Shown one piece after another: positions 49,075-62,400 of a stretch of 64,000 bases of DNA (its first letter is position 1; each line of letters begins with the position of its first letter). Position numbers and translations under genes: made by a program. The notes under the pieces were generated by a model. The model did not search any database. It was given only the letters and a program-made list of their open reading frames with translations, and was not told the DNA's origin. Location: contig NC_088201.1 of the NCBI RefSeq assembly GCF_037126465.1, positions 63,200,879-63,264,878 on the forward strand, read 5' to 3'. The DNA is from Ornithodoros turicata. Taxonomy: Eukaryota > Arthropoda > Arachnida > Ixodida > Argasidae.

Positions 49075-49371
49075 AGTATATGGGTATCACTTGGCATTGC
49101 AGACACCTGCTTTCACAAAACCAGCACGTATGTCATTGTTATCATTGTTACTGGATTGGAGTTAACGGTAAGGCGCCTGCCGGCATGTAGAGGTCGGATA
49201 ATTCTCTTTGCTTAATGTCTGCAGTGTCATGAACCCCCGATTCCGCGATTTCCGCTTCCGTCCGCTCGCACACGAATTCGCAACATTAAGGTACCGCGAA
49301 ATATTCCAGAAACACGCTCCCACACGAATTCGCGAACTATTAAGAGCGCGAAATTAACCACTCTTACAGTA

Positions 49372-50270
49372 TATTCACCCTGCTTGCGCTATAGCCTACC
49401 AAAGCTGTTTTGGAGCGCGCGAACTTTAAATATAACGGTAACGATCGTCAAGGTCGGGGCCATGGTTTGCGGTTTTCCAGCAACACGTACGTGCCACAAG
49501 TGGTGTATATAGCTTGAACTATCTGCGACTGCAACTGCGATTCTCGCACGCAACTTTTAAACAACTGGTGGTGGCTATAATATTTAGGTTGCAAGGCGTC
49601 ATTCAATCTGTACCCGAAATTGCCACTCACAAGAAATTGCACAGTCTCGACGAGCAGCGTTTAAAGATAAAAGGCGCCGGGATTCTTGCTCTGTTAGCAC
49701 CAAATCGCCCGCTTTTTCCGTCCTTGAAATCTCACAATAACGACCTGTGTGATATATTATTGTCAACGTAATTTGTTGGCTGCTCACCTAATATGGGCAA
49801 AACCAGACATCGCACCATTCCTTTCTTTTCTTTTTTATATGCATGCATCGGTAAACACCGAAATGGCCACTAAAACATATAAAAACATATATATAAACGC
49901 ATATTGAACTGCGACGCTGAAATAGATGTTTAGAGGCACTATGAGAGTTATCCGATAGAATGAGTGCCTCCGAGACATGCTGACAAATCGCGAACGCATG
50001 ATAGGGGACCAAGAAGAAAAAGAAAAAATAAACAACGCTATAATATGTTTGCATAAACATCTTAGTGACATGCTCGATCAACAAACACAACTGCTCTTTT
50101 TAGACAAGTTGTGCAACGGTAAGATACATAACTCACTGTGTGTGCCGCTATATACTTATCGTTAGATTGATACGGGTTCCCCCACGTGCGATCAGGGTGA
50201 CATACGACTTATGAGCCCAATGTAAACAGAGGGGGCAAGGGCAGTAGTGCATTCCTCTGAACCTGTTTCG
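49372..50270. other. Upstream flank of the carboxypeptidase gene
   Basis: No exon, repeat terminus or domain recognised. A frequent TATA/ATATATAA composition near 49880-49905 carries no specific signal. Confidence 0.4.
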
Positions 50271-50275
50271 AGGTG

Positions 50276-50281
50276 TATATA
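50276..50281 (+). promoter_or_regulatory. TATA box of the carboxypeptidase gene
   Basis: TATATA within GGTGTATATAGCGG, 42 bases before the start codon. CCAGT at 50302-50306, about 26 bases downstream, fits an arthropod initiator, which would give a 5' UTR of only about 20 bases. Single TATA-plus-initiator promoters are common for secreted arthropod proteases. Confidence 0.6.
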
Positions 50282-50322
50282 GCGGTCGCAGGTCGTTTGG
50301 CCCAGTACACAGTTGGTGGAGG

Positions 50323-50414
50323 ATGCTGCGACAGTTACTGGTCGGGATATCGCTGCTCGTCGCCGCTTCCTGGGCGATGCGTCTCGACCCCGACGGAAAA
50401 GTCCACTACGACGG
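50323..50414 (+). CDS. Carboxypeptidase exon 1 (signal peptide)
   Basis: The ATG at 50323 opens MLRQLLVGISLLVAASWA, then MRLDPDGKVHYD. The donor is GTGAGT at 50415 and phase 2 leaves two bases of Gly31. This start is chosen because the signal peptide follows directly and a TATA box lies just upstream. Confidence 0.93.
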
Positions 50415-53400
50415 GTGAGTGCTGTGCAGTGGAAGTGTGTCCTGTGTGTGGTTCGAAAGGTGAAATGCAAAGACTGCATAGACGCGGGCAAGCTGGTGGA
50501 TATGAGATCCACGAAGGCACGAGCCTGAGCTTGGGCAGTTCGTGTCATCTCGCTGCTGTGTTTGCTGACCAAGCTCAGGCTTTACTCTTCGTGAGGTTCT
50601 CAAGAAAGTCATTTTCAGAATCATTTGTTCTTCGGTTGTTTTCTTTTTTTACGCATCGAAGAACAACGTAACATTTACTTGAAGCATAAAGATAAAATCA
50701 GTGTTGGGGGTGGCTCGTTACTGGAACTGAGCTACTTTTTCGGAAACTTTTAACTTGCATTCTAAAAACGATTAAAAAAAAAACAGTGCAAAGGGACAAC
50801 GAAAGGGACAAAAAATCAGTGCTGTGTTTGTCTCGTTTTTTGTCCCTTTCGTTGGGTTCGTTGTCCCCTTGCATTGGGTTTTTTTGTCGTTTTTAGAATG
50901 GATAACCAACCCGCCCGATTTTTAACTTTATTTCAACTTTTAACTTAACCCGTTGCTTCTGAACTCCAGTAACTTCTTGAGGGACTTCGTTCTTGTTTTA
51001 GCCAACTTTTTCAAAGTAGCTTTGGGTAGGTTCCAAGTTCGTTTTGTTCGATTCTGGTTTACAAACGTCGGTAGACTCCTCACTCTCTAATAAGACGATA
51101 GCAGTTGCGCGGCGCGTCTGACTCCGCTCCCTTATTGTTGCGGGGTGAACGCTACAAATTCTGTTTTGGCCTTACATTAGGAGATTCTCGTGACGTCCAT
51201 CACAGTGTCTAACAGTGTATTTATAATGACAGAGGGCACGGTGTAGCAAGGTTAAAAATTTGTGGAGTTCCGCGAAATGTGCGTAGAGGACAACTCATGG
51301 AGCCTAAGCTTTCTATGCCTGTTTGTGCGTTGAAGAACCTGATTGATCAAAATCATCAAATGCCTCCCTAATGAAGTACATCTTTAAAGAAGAGCCTCAA
51401 GGGACACTTCTTTCGTCATATGAAAACTATTATAAAACATCTTTCACTGTCCATTGTGAGATCAAGATCCGAATTAATTATAGGAATGTAAAGAAATAAA
51501 AAGTGTATATTAGATAGCATGTAACTTAAAAGTAACTCGTTACTTTTGTCGAGTAACTTCCTCATCTCTTGATAATACAGCGTAGACACTGGCAAGCTGG
51601 TGGATAAACTTCATGACGGGGACCACTTGAACTTGGGCAAACGAGATGGATGAACGACACTGACACGTTCGTGTCGTCCATCCTATAGTTCGCCCCTGGC
51701 TCGGACTTTTCCATCACCGTTGTCCCGAACAATTTTTTGTTATAAAAATATATTGAAAATCTCGAATGGCACACAGGCATCCTTACATCATCGTGTACAA
51801 AAGTCATTGTCCCTAAGCTTGGGTTTGACGGTTAATGATGAAACACGTCATATTCCACTGATTGACGCCGTATACTTAGACCCGATGGAAGGAAAGCGGT
51901 TTTCCCGACAAAAGCCCCTCATTGGCCTCTTGTATTGTCTCAGTATTCCCTCTAGGGCCCTAAAGCGAAAAGCATGTCGGTTAGGTTGGATTAGGTTAGG
52001 GGTCGAGCAAGGTTCTTCTGATGCTTCAATTAAACTCGTCTCAATGGGTTTGTTTCAGTTACGGAGCAACCAACAGAACATGATAAATAAATAAACGTGC
52101 TTCGCAGTATGAAAGCAGAATTAATAACGGCATTAGTGCCGTCACATAGACTCAACTGTTCTCGAATCGAGATACAGAAACCGCTTATGCAACAAACGGA
52201 ACAGAGAGACATTTTTCATTTCATTTTCATTTCGTGGGGCAGTTTTTCTGGCAAGAAGCAATCCCGTTACATGTTCCCTGTGCTCCGACTGTGGCGTACC
52301 CCCCCCCCCCCACACACACACAAAAAAAAAAAAAAAAGAGAAAAAAGATGTAGCGTACGTGACATAAGTTATGAACAGTAACAGTATTCCTTCATCCTGG
52401 TTTTACGTTGTGACGTGCAACAACCCATGATAAGAAATCACAGTAACTATGATGGAGTTTCCTACCCCTCTGTCCCCCGCTCCTTCCTGCTGTCCTCTCT
52501 CCATCTGTCCACGTCTGTACGCCGCTCATAGCCACAGTTGCTTCGCGGCGCTCACACGAAAGTAAAAAAAAAAAAAATAGATGAAGTTTCCAATGTCCAA
52601 CTGCTCTGCCCGTGCACGTGTACTGCCTGGAAATCATTCGTGAGTAGCTTGTTCGACGTATAGTTCATCCAAGGTGTGGTAGTGACTAACAATCATAATG
52701 CAAACATTTAATCACCGTCGGAATCATTTAATCCAAGTCCTTAAGACGCTTGGCGTCGACTTTGACTCGTTTTTCTTTTCTTCTTCTTTTTTTTTTTTTT
52801 GTACCTGATTTTTGTCACTAAATCCGAGATACAGGAAACGTCTTCATTGAATTCGCATCGTCTGAACAACACAAGTAACAGGAAATATCCCCTTTCGTAA
52901 ACAGTATACCACGCGTACACCTCTGGAGCGACGTATACCATGTGGAGATATACTGGTGAGCCATCCCCATGACTCCTAAACGTACCCTACATCCAGGGCC
53001 GTCTCAAGGAACAACGCAGGTCCCAGTGCTGTGAATCGATGCCAGATACAAAATTGATGGAGGCACTGAATCATGGCCAAAGGGGCGTTTGCACCATAAA
53101 ACGCCAAATACGACAAAAATGCTAAAGCAGTACGACAAAAAATTTTACTGCGTTGTTTTACTACGCTTTTGTGCACTCTACCTGACGTCGTATTTTATAC
53201 ATATTCACGTGAGTACAGAACAAGCGTTAGGTACGTAGTTACAAACTTACAAAACTAATTTTGGTTCTGGCGATCTCCGAAATAATACCTGATAACCAAG
53301 AGATTCTGGTACTTCTTTTTCGATCGAGATCATTGCAGGGCCGGTCTGTGGTATGGCGCGATGGCCTCACGCTTGGGGAGCGCTATTTTTTCCCCTTTAA

Positions 53401-56400
53401 TGAGTGATGTTCGCCCGCGGCAAGGGGGCCTCTCAAGGCGCGGGGCCCGGTGCGGCCGCACCGGCCGCACATGCCTATAGAGCCGGCCCTGCTTACATCA
53501 ACGCAGCTTTGGAACGTTCTACTAGTGCCATACAACTTTCTTCCAGACACACAGTGTTTCGACTTTACCCACGTAGCACGACGCAGTTGGAGTTCCTGTA
53601 CTCCCTGGAGGACAACGACACGGCGGGGGTAAGATCATCAGTTACGTGCATCTTCGGCGGGAGGAAGGACGTATTGCAAGAGCCCGTACCTGAATGACGT
53701 AATGAAACTGTTCACCTATGTTCTCGCTATGCTGCAGCGGTACTGATAATGTGGAGTTGTTGTACCCAGGGGTGGGTCCGGCCATGAACAGCATCATGTT
53801 TCACGAAGGTCCCCCGGCTGAATAATTAGTACACGGGCGGCTCGATCGAAAAGCTTTCTTTTCAGTGAGCATCCCTGAGACATCGGCCAAGAACTGAGCA
53901 GTGAACGGCTCATTTGCGTATGCTCATCAATTAAATAAAATTTCTAACTATTAAATTTCACTTCGGACGCTTTCGGAACCCCTGTTTTACCGATCGGAAC
54001 CTCAAGTGAAAAGTATTCCGGCAAAGAAAAACGTCGACACATTGTGGTTTTTCGAGTAATTAATTGGTTTCGGTGCCCATGTTTCTTGCGCGGAGTGGCT
54101 TATCAATGCGGTGGTGCAAGGGCTCGCCGTTGTCGGCCTCACAGAGGTGGGCAACGTCACGACTGACGCCCTGGGGGAATGTGCGTCCTGGGCCGACTTG
54201 TAAGGGAACTGTGCCGACAAATGTCTGAAACTGTCTGAGGAAAACCCAGGACAACCCCCAGAGAGCACAGCCGGCACCGGAATTCGAACCCCGGTACCTC
54301 CCAATCTCGAAGCGTATCAATGCGCTCTTTCGGTCAGCTATCCGGCTGCCAATCAGGTGTTTGTCCGCCTAGTTCACACATGAGGGTTCCTGTTAATTAT
54401 ATTCCGTCATTCCCGTGTGTGAACCAGGCGGATGAACGCGTAAGTGGCAGCCGGATAGCTGAACGAAAGAGCGAATTGGTACGCTGCTCCGCACAAGAAA
54501 TACGTAAATTGAAAACCAATTAATTACTCGCACAATCACAAAGTTCGACGCGTTTATTTGTTTATTTTTGTTGTTGTTTGTTGTATTTCTCGCTGAAGGT
54601 CACGACCGGTAAAACAGAGGTTCAGAAAGCGTCTGAGGTAAAATTTAAAAGTTAGGAGGCTTATTTAATTAATGAGCGTATATGCAAACTAGCCGCTCAC
54701 TGGTCAGTTCTTGGCCGAAGTCTCAGGGTTGATCACTGAAAAGAACACCACCTGTTTACGAATTATTCAGCCTGAGAACATTCGAGAAACACCCGGTATA
54801 CACTACACAAGGTAAATTGAAACTCTGTGTGACGCGCCTGCTAGCATATACACCGAACGTCTGTACACTGTCACGTACCTCATTGCGGTGGAAATCGCAA
54901 TATCATAACTATACTCAAAGAGTGCCTTCCCTCAATCTGTGTCTGGTAGAAAAGTCCGCCATATTGTCCCGATTGTGGTTAATTTCCAGAACAACGTACG
55001 TGCTTCTATCACAGTGAAAAACTACGTGAAGAGAGGACCTCCTTGTGGACATTCTTGCAACGTTCTTTTAGAGGCACGGGATACTGATACGTACGGTGTT
55101 GTTGGTGGTTGCAGTACGACTTCTGGATCGAGCCCTCTTACGTGGACCGCTTCGTAGACGTCAGTGTCGCCCCTGAGGAGAAGAGGCATTTTGTCCAAGA
55201 ACTACAGGAGAGAAACATCTCTAGCGAAGTGCTCATCGAGGACGTACAAGCGTACGACAGTAAACTCGAGTTTGCTTTCCTAAATATTGTTTTCCTTACT
55301 TTCTATGTTTCCATGTTATTGTGCAAGCTGATGCTCTTGTGCGTTACATGACCTATTTTTTGGCGGCTTCGTTTCCAGCGAGATCCACAACTCTACAACA
55401 GGATTCAACGACACCCCCGATCTAAGGTACTCGCGAAGCTTCTTCAACGACTATCAGCGACTAAGTACGGTACGTCATTACTCTGAAACTTCCAGCCGAA
55501 TTGCGGGACATGAATGGCCGAGCTTGTGAAAGCATTCGTGCTGAAGACTGGGATGTGGTGGGTCCGAATCCTATCACCGACTGTGGTGCCTTAGGTTTTC
55601 CCCAAGTTTTCCGGCAGACTTTCCACACTAACATCGGCACAGTTCCTCTTGAAGTCGGCCCAGGACACATGTTAACCCCCTGTCCCCCACTCCTTCCTGC
55701 TGTCTTCTGTCCACGTCTGCACGCCGCTCATAGCGACAGTTGCTTTGCGGCGCTAACCCGGAATAAAAAAAAAAAAAATAAAGCTTAACCCTATTGATAT
55801 TAGGTCAACCACCGTGTAGGTCCGTCCATAGCCTTATAGGGCCACGTGACGGGTACCACACGATCAAAAAATTACCGCCAGCGATGGCCTTATAAAAAAA
55901 AAAAACGGAACCCGAGTAAGGGACAGAGGAGGGACGACACGACGTCGTGTCGTCCCTCCTCTGTCCCTTTCTCGGGTTCCGTTTTTTTTTTTTTTTTTCA
56001 CTATGTACCAGCTGACCTGCACACTTGCCCTTTTGGCATTTAAACACGTTTTTCACAATGCCCAGGTGTATGCAGACATTTTTCTTTTAACGAAGTTTTT
56101 TTTTATGAAAAGCTACGACAAACAGCACAGAATGCCGTTTTTGCAGGCAGGTCATACTGCCCAGTGACGTTTCTGGCACGACGAATATTTAATTATCCAA
56201 AATTCATTAATAAAATTTTTTTGTGGTTATCTGGCAACATGTTAGATTGCGAAATACGCTATAACAGCTCTGCGCATGAGAGGAGGTAAAGTGTAGGTGC
56301 TGGTGAAAGGGCTCGCCGTTGCCTGCCTCACAGAGGTGGGCAACGTCACGACTGACGCCCTGGGGGAATGCGCGTCCTGGGCCGACTTCTACGGGAATTG

Positions 56401-59400
56401 TGCCGACATATGTCTGAAAGCGTCTGAGGAAAACCCAGGAAAACCCCCAGGCAGCACAGCCGGCACCGGGAGGTAAAGTGTAGACAAACCACGTGACGAA
56501 GCGTCTGTCCACTCACATGGCAGCAATAAGAGGGTGCTCGCTCGTAGGCCTCGCTTCACGAGGGAAGGCCACACAGGGAAGGGAAGTCCACAGAGGGAAG
56601 GGATTTCACAGGGAAGGCCACGTGCGTCTCGCGTTGGGCCGTTATCCCTAGAGTCACTAAATAGGGAGCAGAGTAGCGAGGTAGTGACACTGAGCCACAG
56701 CGGCGAGCGAGACCGCCATCTTGGGTCCGACGCGGCTGCGTAGCTTATCAATGGGACACCAACCTCCCCCTTCTCCGCCGGAGAACAGCGCGTAGTCGAG
56801 CCAGCGCGCAACCGAGGAAACCGGTTTTGGATGGAGGGGGCTCGACATGGACGGCGCGTTCGTGGAAGGACGAACCACGTGACACGGTCGGCCCAACCAA
56901 GGACACCGAACGGCGGCTCCGGCGCGGAAAAGGAATGCGACACTCTGTACCCTTTTTTAGTGACTCTATAGTTATCCCTTTATTTGGAAGGTTCAATGAG
57001 GTCGTTCCCCAGACGCACGGGAAGAGAGAGAAACTGCGGGGCTGCGCACCTACTTGCGTAGCGTATTGGAGACAGTCATTGTCTAAAGCCAGCTCAATTT
57101 CCGCAGTTTTTAAAAATGCTTTTTAAAAACGCTGAAACGGGCACGTAATTCGACATATCCATGTTTCCACGGAATTCAGCCAAAACCAAACGGCAAGCGA
57201 GAACCGTGTGCCGGAAGAACAATGCACTACGGGAGGCTTTGCCACCTTCCCTCAACTGATGGCTATGCTACCGGCGTTCTCTGGGTGTTCTTTCGCGCTG
57301 GGTTTCGGTTGAATTAAGGGCGAGAGATCTGGTGATGGGAGTATAGTTTCTACTTTCCGTAGAGAGGTTCGGTGATGTGTTGCGAGTACGGTAGCTGCTT
57401 GCAGGAGACGTCCGACGAGAGGGATAACTCAACAGCAACAATATTTAATACAAATATATACAAGGCATATACAAATCAAGGCAAAGGCTTACTGATTAAG
57501 AACTCGGGGGACGTGAAGGTGACAAGGTCCCAGACCTTCCGGTGGTGAGAGTCCCCGCTCGAGCTGTCGCAAATTAGGGGGTGTCAAAGAAAGATGAAAG
57601 AAAATTGAGGCTTTGTATGTGTTTGTCCCTTCTATGTCGTTCCAGCCTCAGAACATCAGTTCTCTCATGTTGTAGGGGGTGTTCGCTTATAAAGACCAAA
57701 ATTGGCCGCTGCCCACCAACATGGTAGCGCCAATCAAAACATTCAAAAGAAAGCGAAACCAACCGTCTAATTGGTAACATTAACTAGGTTGGACACGTGA
57801 AATCCTCCGCCCCCACTTGGACTAAATCTGTTAATCCCGTCCGCCATCTTGGACATGTCGTAGTGTCCACAGTGCTTTCGGCTCAAAAGCGAGCTGACCA
57901 AATGGGTCACGAGTGGCAGAGTTCCAAGAAGAGCAGCTGCACGCTGCGAGCACAAAGAGATATTCAGCTGGTCGTTCAGTCTGGCGACGATGGAGAGGAA
58001 AATAAAAATGTTTACGTAGTTACAGGTTTAACCTTTACAATGGGTATCTCAAAGTACGTGCGCGTCTCAGGACAACAATGGCTCCCTGCAATTCCGCTAT
58101 CTAAGATGTGCCCGATAAAATCTAATTAAAAAGCCGCGCATTTCCGTTCGTAATGTGCGAAGATGTGAGAGCGGTAGCACGGCACACACCGCTTGTTCGC
58201 CAGAAAACTCATTGCCCAACAGTTCGTGATATTGCGTGCTGGCTGGTGCCACGTCGGTTCGAAGCCGCAGTCTATCGCACACGTCGCACGCGCATCCGAA
58301 TTCGTTATTGACAAACTTGTCCGCAAACTCTGCCGGATACGCACTCGTTTGACGTGCACATCCCGAACCGTGTACGTCTCCTTTCCTCGATATCGCGTGC
58401 ATGGTCTCCAGTGCGGTGTCTCCTCGTCTTTGCTTCATTGCATCCGCTACGCGTTGCTACACCTCCGGGTCTTCTTCTCACTTGCGTCTCTTTGACCTCC
58501 GCTTTGCGTTGCATTCACCTCTGAGACTTCTCGCGTTCTCCTAAGTCCTATCCGTGGCACGTGCGGCTTCTCGTTGTGCCTCAGTTTGTGTATGACGACG
58601 CTCACGAGCAGCAGCGGCGCGTTGCGCTTTGTCACTCTCGCTCTTCGGCTGGCGTGAGGAGTCTGGTCTCTCTGCGATGCGCTTGACTACCGCGCAGGCC
58701 AATGGCGGTTCTGCAGGTGGTGTGATATATCATTGGTGGCATCCACTGTATCACGTGATGTTGTAACGCTGGCGCCAGTGACGTCATCTTGTTTCTGCTA
58801 CGCTCGCCATAATCACCGTCAACGCCGCAAAACCTCCCTGCTACAGCTATCGATGTAAAATTTTAATACGTTTAGGTAGTGTTAATCATCTGGTAATCAC
58901 ATACTCTCCTGCACGGAATGCAAAGTGTGCCGAGTGCAAAGTGTACTTGAAGCAGCCCGAGAACAAAGACGCACCCGACGCCGCTGCACTCTCAACTGAT
59001 CGTTTATTAAGCACAGACATTTCTATTTATACAGAAAAGCGACTTGTCACAGGTGTGGTTTGTGTCTTCGTCCTCTGGCTGTGCTTCAAGTACACATCAC
59101 GCTATACCAACTACGGCAAAAGTGTTCGGTTGCAGGGGAGCTGTTACATTGCAAAACGAGGAAACCTGAGACAAACAGCACAGAGGAACCTCAAAAGAAC
59201 GTGTTGTGCTGTGCTCCTTTGTCTCGGTTTTCCTCCTTTTGATATATAAACTACCCCGTTTTTGCACATTGGTCCACTTGCAAAAACGGTATGCGTGTTC
59301 TTGTCATAACAAATCCCGTATGCAATAAAAACAAACACCCTGGACAAAAGCGCAAACACCAAAAAAAGGCGTTGCTTTGGCGTTCACCAAGAAAAAACTT

Positions 59401-62400
59401 GCCCAGTTGCATGTGTTCCTGTATGTATTTTTTTCATAAAATGTGTCATATCTGCATTTGACTTGCCTTGCAGATTCACAACTATCTAGAGGGACTTACT
59501 ATAAGAAGGAAGGAACTGGCTACTGTTGTCAACATTGGCAAGTCATTTGAAGGCAAGGAACTTCGAGTACTGAAGGTGAAACCACGTTATTATTAGAGTT
59601 AAAGCTGAATAAGGGGAATACCGAAGTGGTTGCAACTTCAGGCTTCATTGCAGTATAGGCCGCCTTAAAGGAGCGTGGAGGGCACCTCGAACACATCTGT
59701 CTCTCTCTCTCTCTCTCTCTCTTTTTTTCTTCTTTTTTTATTACCGCGTAATGTGCAAATACTACCTTCAGGAACTGACACTCAAAATATTTCATTTGGA
59801 AAGCACGCATTTCCTTAGAAAATTCGTTTACAAGAATGCGCGCAGCGGCGGCAAGCTCTCCCAGCTCCTTTTGTTGTGTTGTGACGTCAGCTCATCCGGG
59901 CGCTTTTACTGGCTGCCGAGAAGCATCTACTAAAACGCGGGAGCAAGGCGACCTGTCGACTGCTCTGTGTCAGACGAGGGTCGCGGCGGCGCCAAATACA
60001 ACAGCAAAAGGAAAGAAGGAAAAAAGAAGGCGCGCGCATCACTATTGGGCGGACAAGATTACGTCAGAGACTGGCAGGCGAGGGAAGAGGCTTTTCCGAG
60101 ATTGGAAAGCTATCTTGCGCAAAAGGATGGCGCACTCCAGTCGTCGCGAACAAGTGTGTCCCATGGCTTGTAATCCTAATTTCTATTCCTCTTGACATAT
60201 TTTCTTTCGATCACTTCTCGTACCCCCCGCCCCTCCCATGAAGTGTATCACTGGATTGGCATTTGTTGAAAATGGAATACTGCGAATTTACTCGACAAAG
60301 CACGTCACGGTTATTAAATAAACGAATTAAGGCGGACTCATGCGGTCTAGTTAACGTTCGCTAAGAGAGTTGGCTGCACTGTCGCAAAATTGTTTTCTTC
60401 ACGTTGCTTTGCTGCCGCGCTTTAAGGAAGTGACGTAATCGGCGCCGGCATGCAGAACATGCTACCAAACGACAAAGCCATTATTTTCATTCGCAGGGAT
60501 CCGGAAAACTGCAGTAAGCTTGTCAAATTTGTTCATTGCAATCAATTCCCCAACTGTTACTATAGGGAATGACATCATTTTGGCCCAAATATCGCGGGCG
60601 GGCGTGTCGAGAGAAGCGATTTTGCTGCATCTCCCATAGACTCTCATGTATTGAAAATTTTACAAACTTTAATTCGCAAAATAAAAAAAAAAAACAGCGG
60701 ATCGCGTCAGGCCTTCAAAAATATGTCATTCCCGAAATTTAGCGAGGTTTACGAGAACCCTGTGAACAAAAATTCCCCATAGAATTAAGTCCGCCTTAAA
60801 ATGATAAAGATTGCGCAGCATACCGCGATCTGTGTGTGCAACAATTAGAACAGCTGCGTCGCCCTGCGGTAAAGTCCGTCATTGGATGCAGAAATCGTCT
60901 GCTCTTGCGAGCGCTAGTGCACCGGTGTAAGCAGACGACTTTCAGAAGTGACTGGGGACCGGCGGGAACTCTCGTACCTTTTCTTTCAGTTCTCCGGCGA
61001 AAGACGCACATCCTATGAAGTGGCCTACTTGCTGGTTTAGAACAACTATGTCAATACTCACAGACAAGTTAAAAGTCGCAGGCCAACACCACCAACAAAC
61101 CTGAAGTCGTCCATCGTCGGCGTGTGGTCGCGTTACAGCTCCGACCAAAAATATATCACGCGCGCGTCCATTACACTCCCCGTTGCACACTGATCATGTT
61201 CCGAAAGTGTCGCTGACGATGTACATGGAGAAGCAGTGCGTGTTCATAAAAATCGCATTAGATACTCGCGGAAAGAAAACACGTGACTTAGCCTCCACGT
61301 ATCCGATTATGCGCCATATTCTCGGAAACCCCACATTCAATGCACGGACTACATTATCGGCTCGCGGAGATATACGTCTGTCGATTTCGAGAGCAAAGGG
61401 GAGATTATGGAAATGATTCAACTCAAGATCCTTCTGTAAGTTACAAGTGCCATGGAAACGGCGGCAACTGAAAAACTGCTGCTTTGCTCTGAAACGACTT
61501 CGTTATTCTGAATGAAACTTTGGCGGTTGTATGTGTGCAGCACTCGTGCATATGGCCTTGGCTAAGTCTCTGAATCGCCCCGGCTGTACCCGACCGTCCA
61601 TTTAAGCATTTCAAAATTAGCCACAAGCATGATCTCGCAGCAGAACGCACAGAAGGGTACCGAGTCAGCACGTAGCGTTATAATGCACTAGAGTCATTAT
61701 ACGTCCGGATTAAAACAATGCTGGTGACCTCGCTCTATTTGAATGAGTGAATTTTTATCTTGCGTTTTAAATTTTTTTGTTCAGTCTACCTTTAGACTTC
61801 CTTACGAATCGCGTGGCTGAAGCTCTAATAGCGTTACACTTTTGCAGCTTTCTACTGGCTCAGCTAAAATGTCCGTGTGGTTAGATGGCGGTATGCACGC
61901 TAGAGAATGGATTTCACCTGCCACTGTCACGTATATCCTCGAGGAGGTAAGCTGTCGTACCCGTATCCTTTTTGACAGGTATAAGTTAACAAAGAAATGA
62001 ACAGGCAACATTTATGCTGGATATACATGAAGCGGATTAATGAACATGCAGCGTTGCATGCTGATGGAAAATATGCATTTGCAATACAATTCACGTCCTA
62101 ACCATCAGTGTTCTGTTGACAGCTGGTCGGAGGCTACGGCAACGATAATGACACTACTAAGATACTAGACACGTTCGACATCTACGGCCTGCCAGTCGCC
62201 AATCCGGACGGCTACGAGCACACACACAAATATGTAAGTTTATACAGAGAGCCAGAACGTGGAACCATGTTGTTAGAAACCACTTTCGTGACCGTACCAT
62301 ATACTGTAGAACCCTTCAATTTCGATGCCCCAATGTTTCGCGAGTACGGCGCAGAGCTCTTTTGGATTCTGCATGGATGCGCGAATTTATGACTCTTATT

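Larger units (their letters stand above)
48249..49369. mobile_element. TA-flanked MITE with nested fold-back and (TA)n
   Basis: Left CTGTAAAAGTATAAATG and right ACCACTCTTACAG are imperfect inverted ends with TA at 48247-48248 and 49370-49371. CGCGAA-rich subterminal DNA on both sides (AATTTCGCGATCG and GAATTCGCGAACTA) ties it to 473-1124. The middle holds a fold-back (48510-48820) and two (TA)n tracts. Confidence 0.65.

Noticed and set aside
54279..54350. tRNA gene suggested by A and B box sequences
   Set aside because: The cloverleaf is not supported and the body continues into a repeated SINE sequence; it is a SINE head.
57400..59060. LTR retrotransposon fragments
   Set aside because: Composition alone is suggestive, but no paired LTRs, primer-binding site or gag/pol motif could be found.
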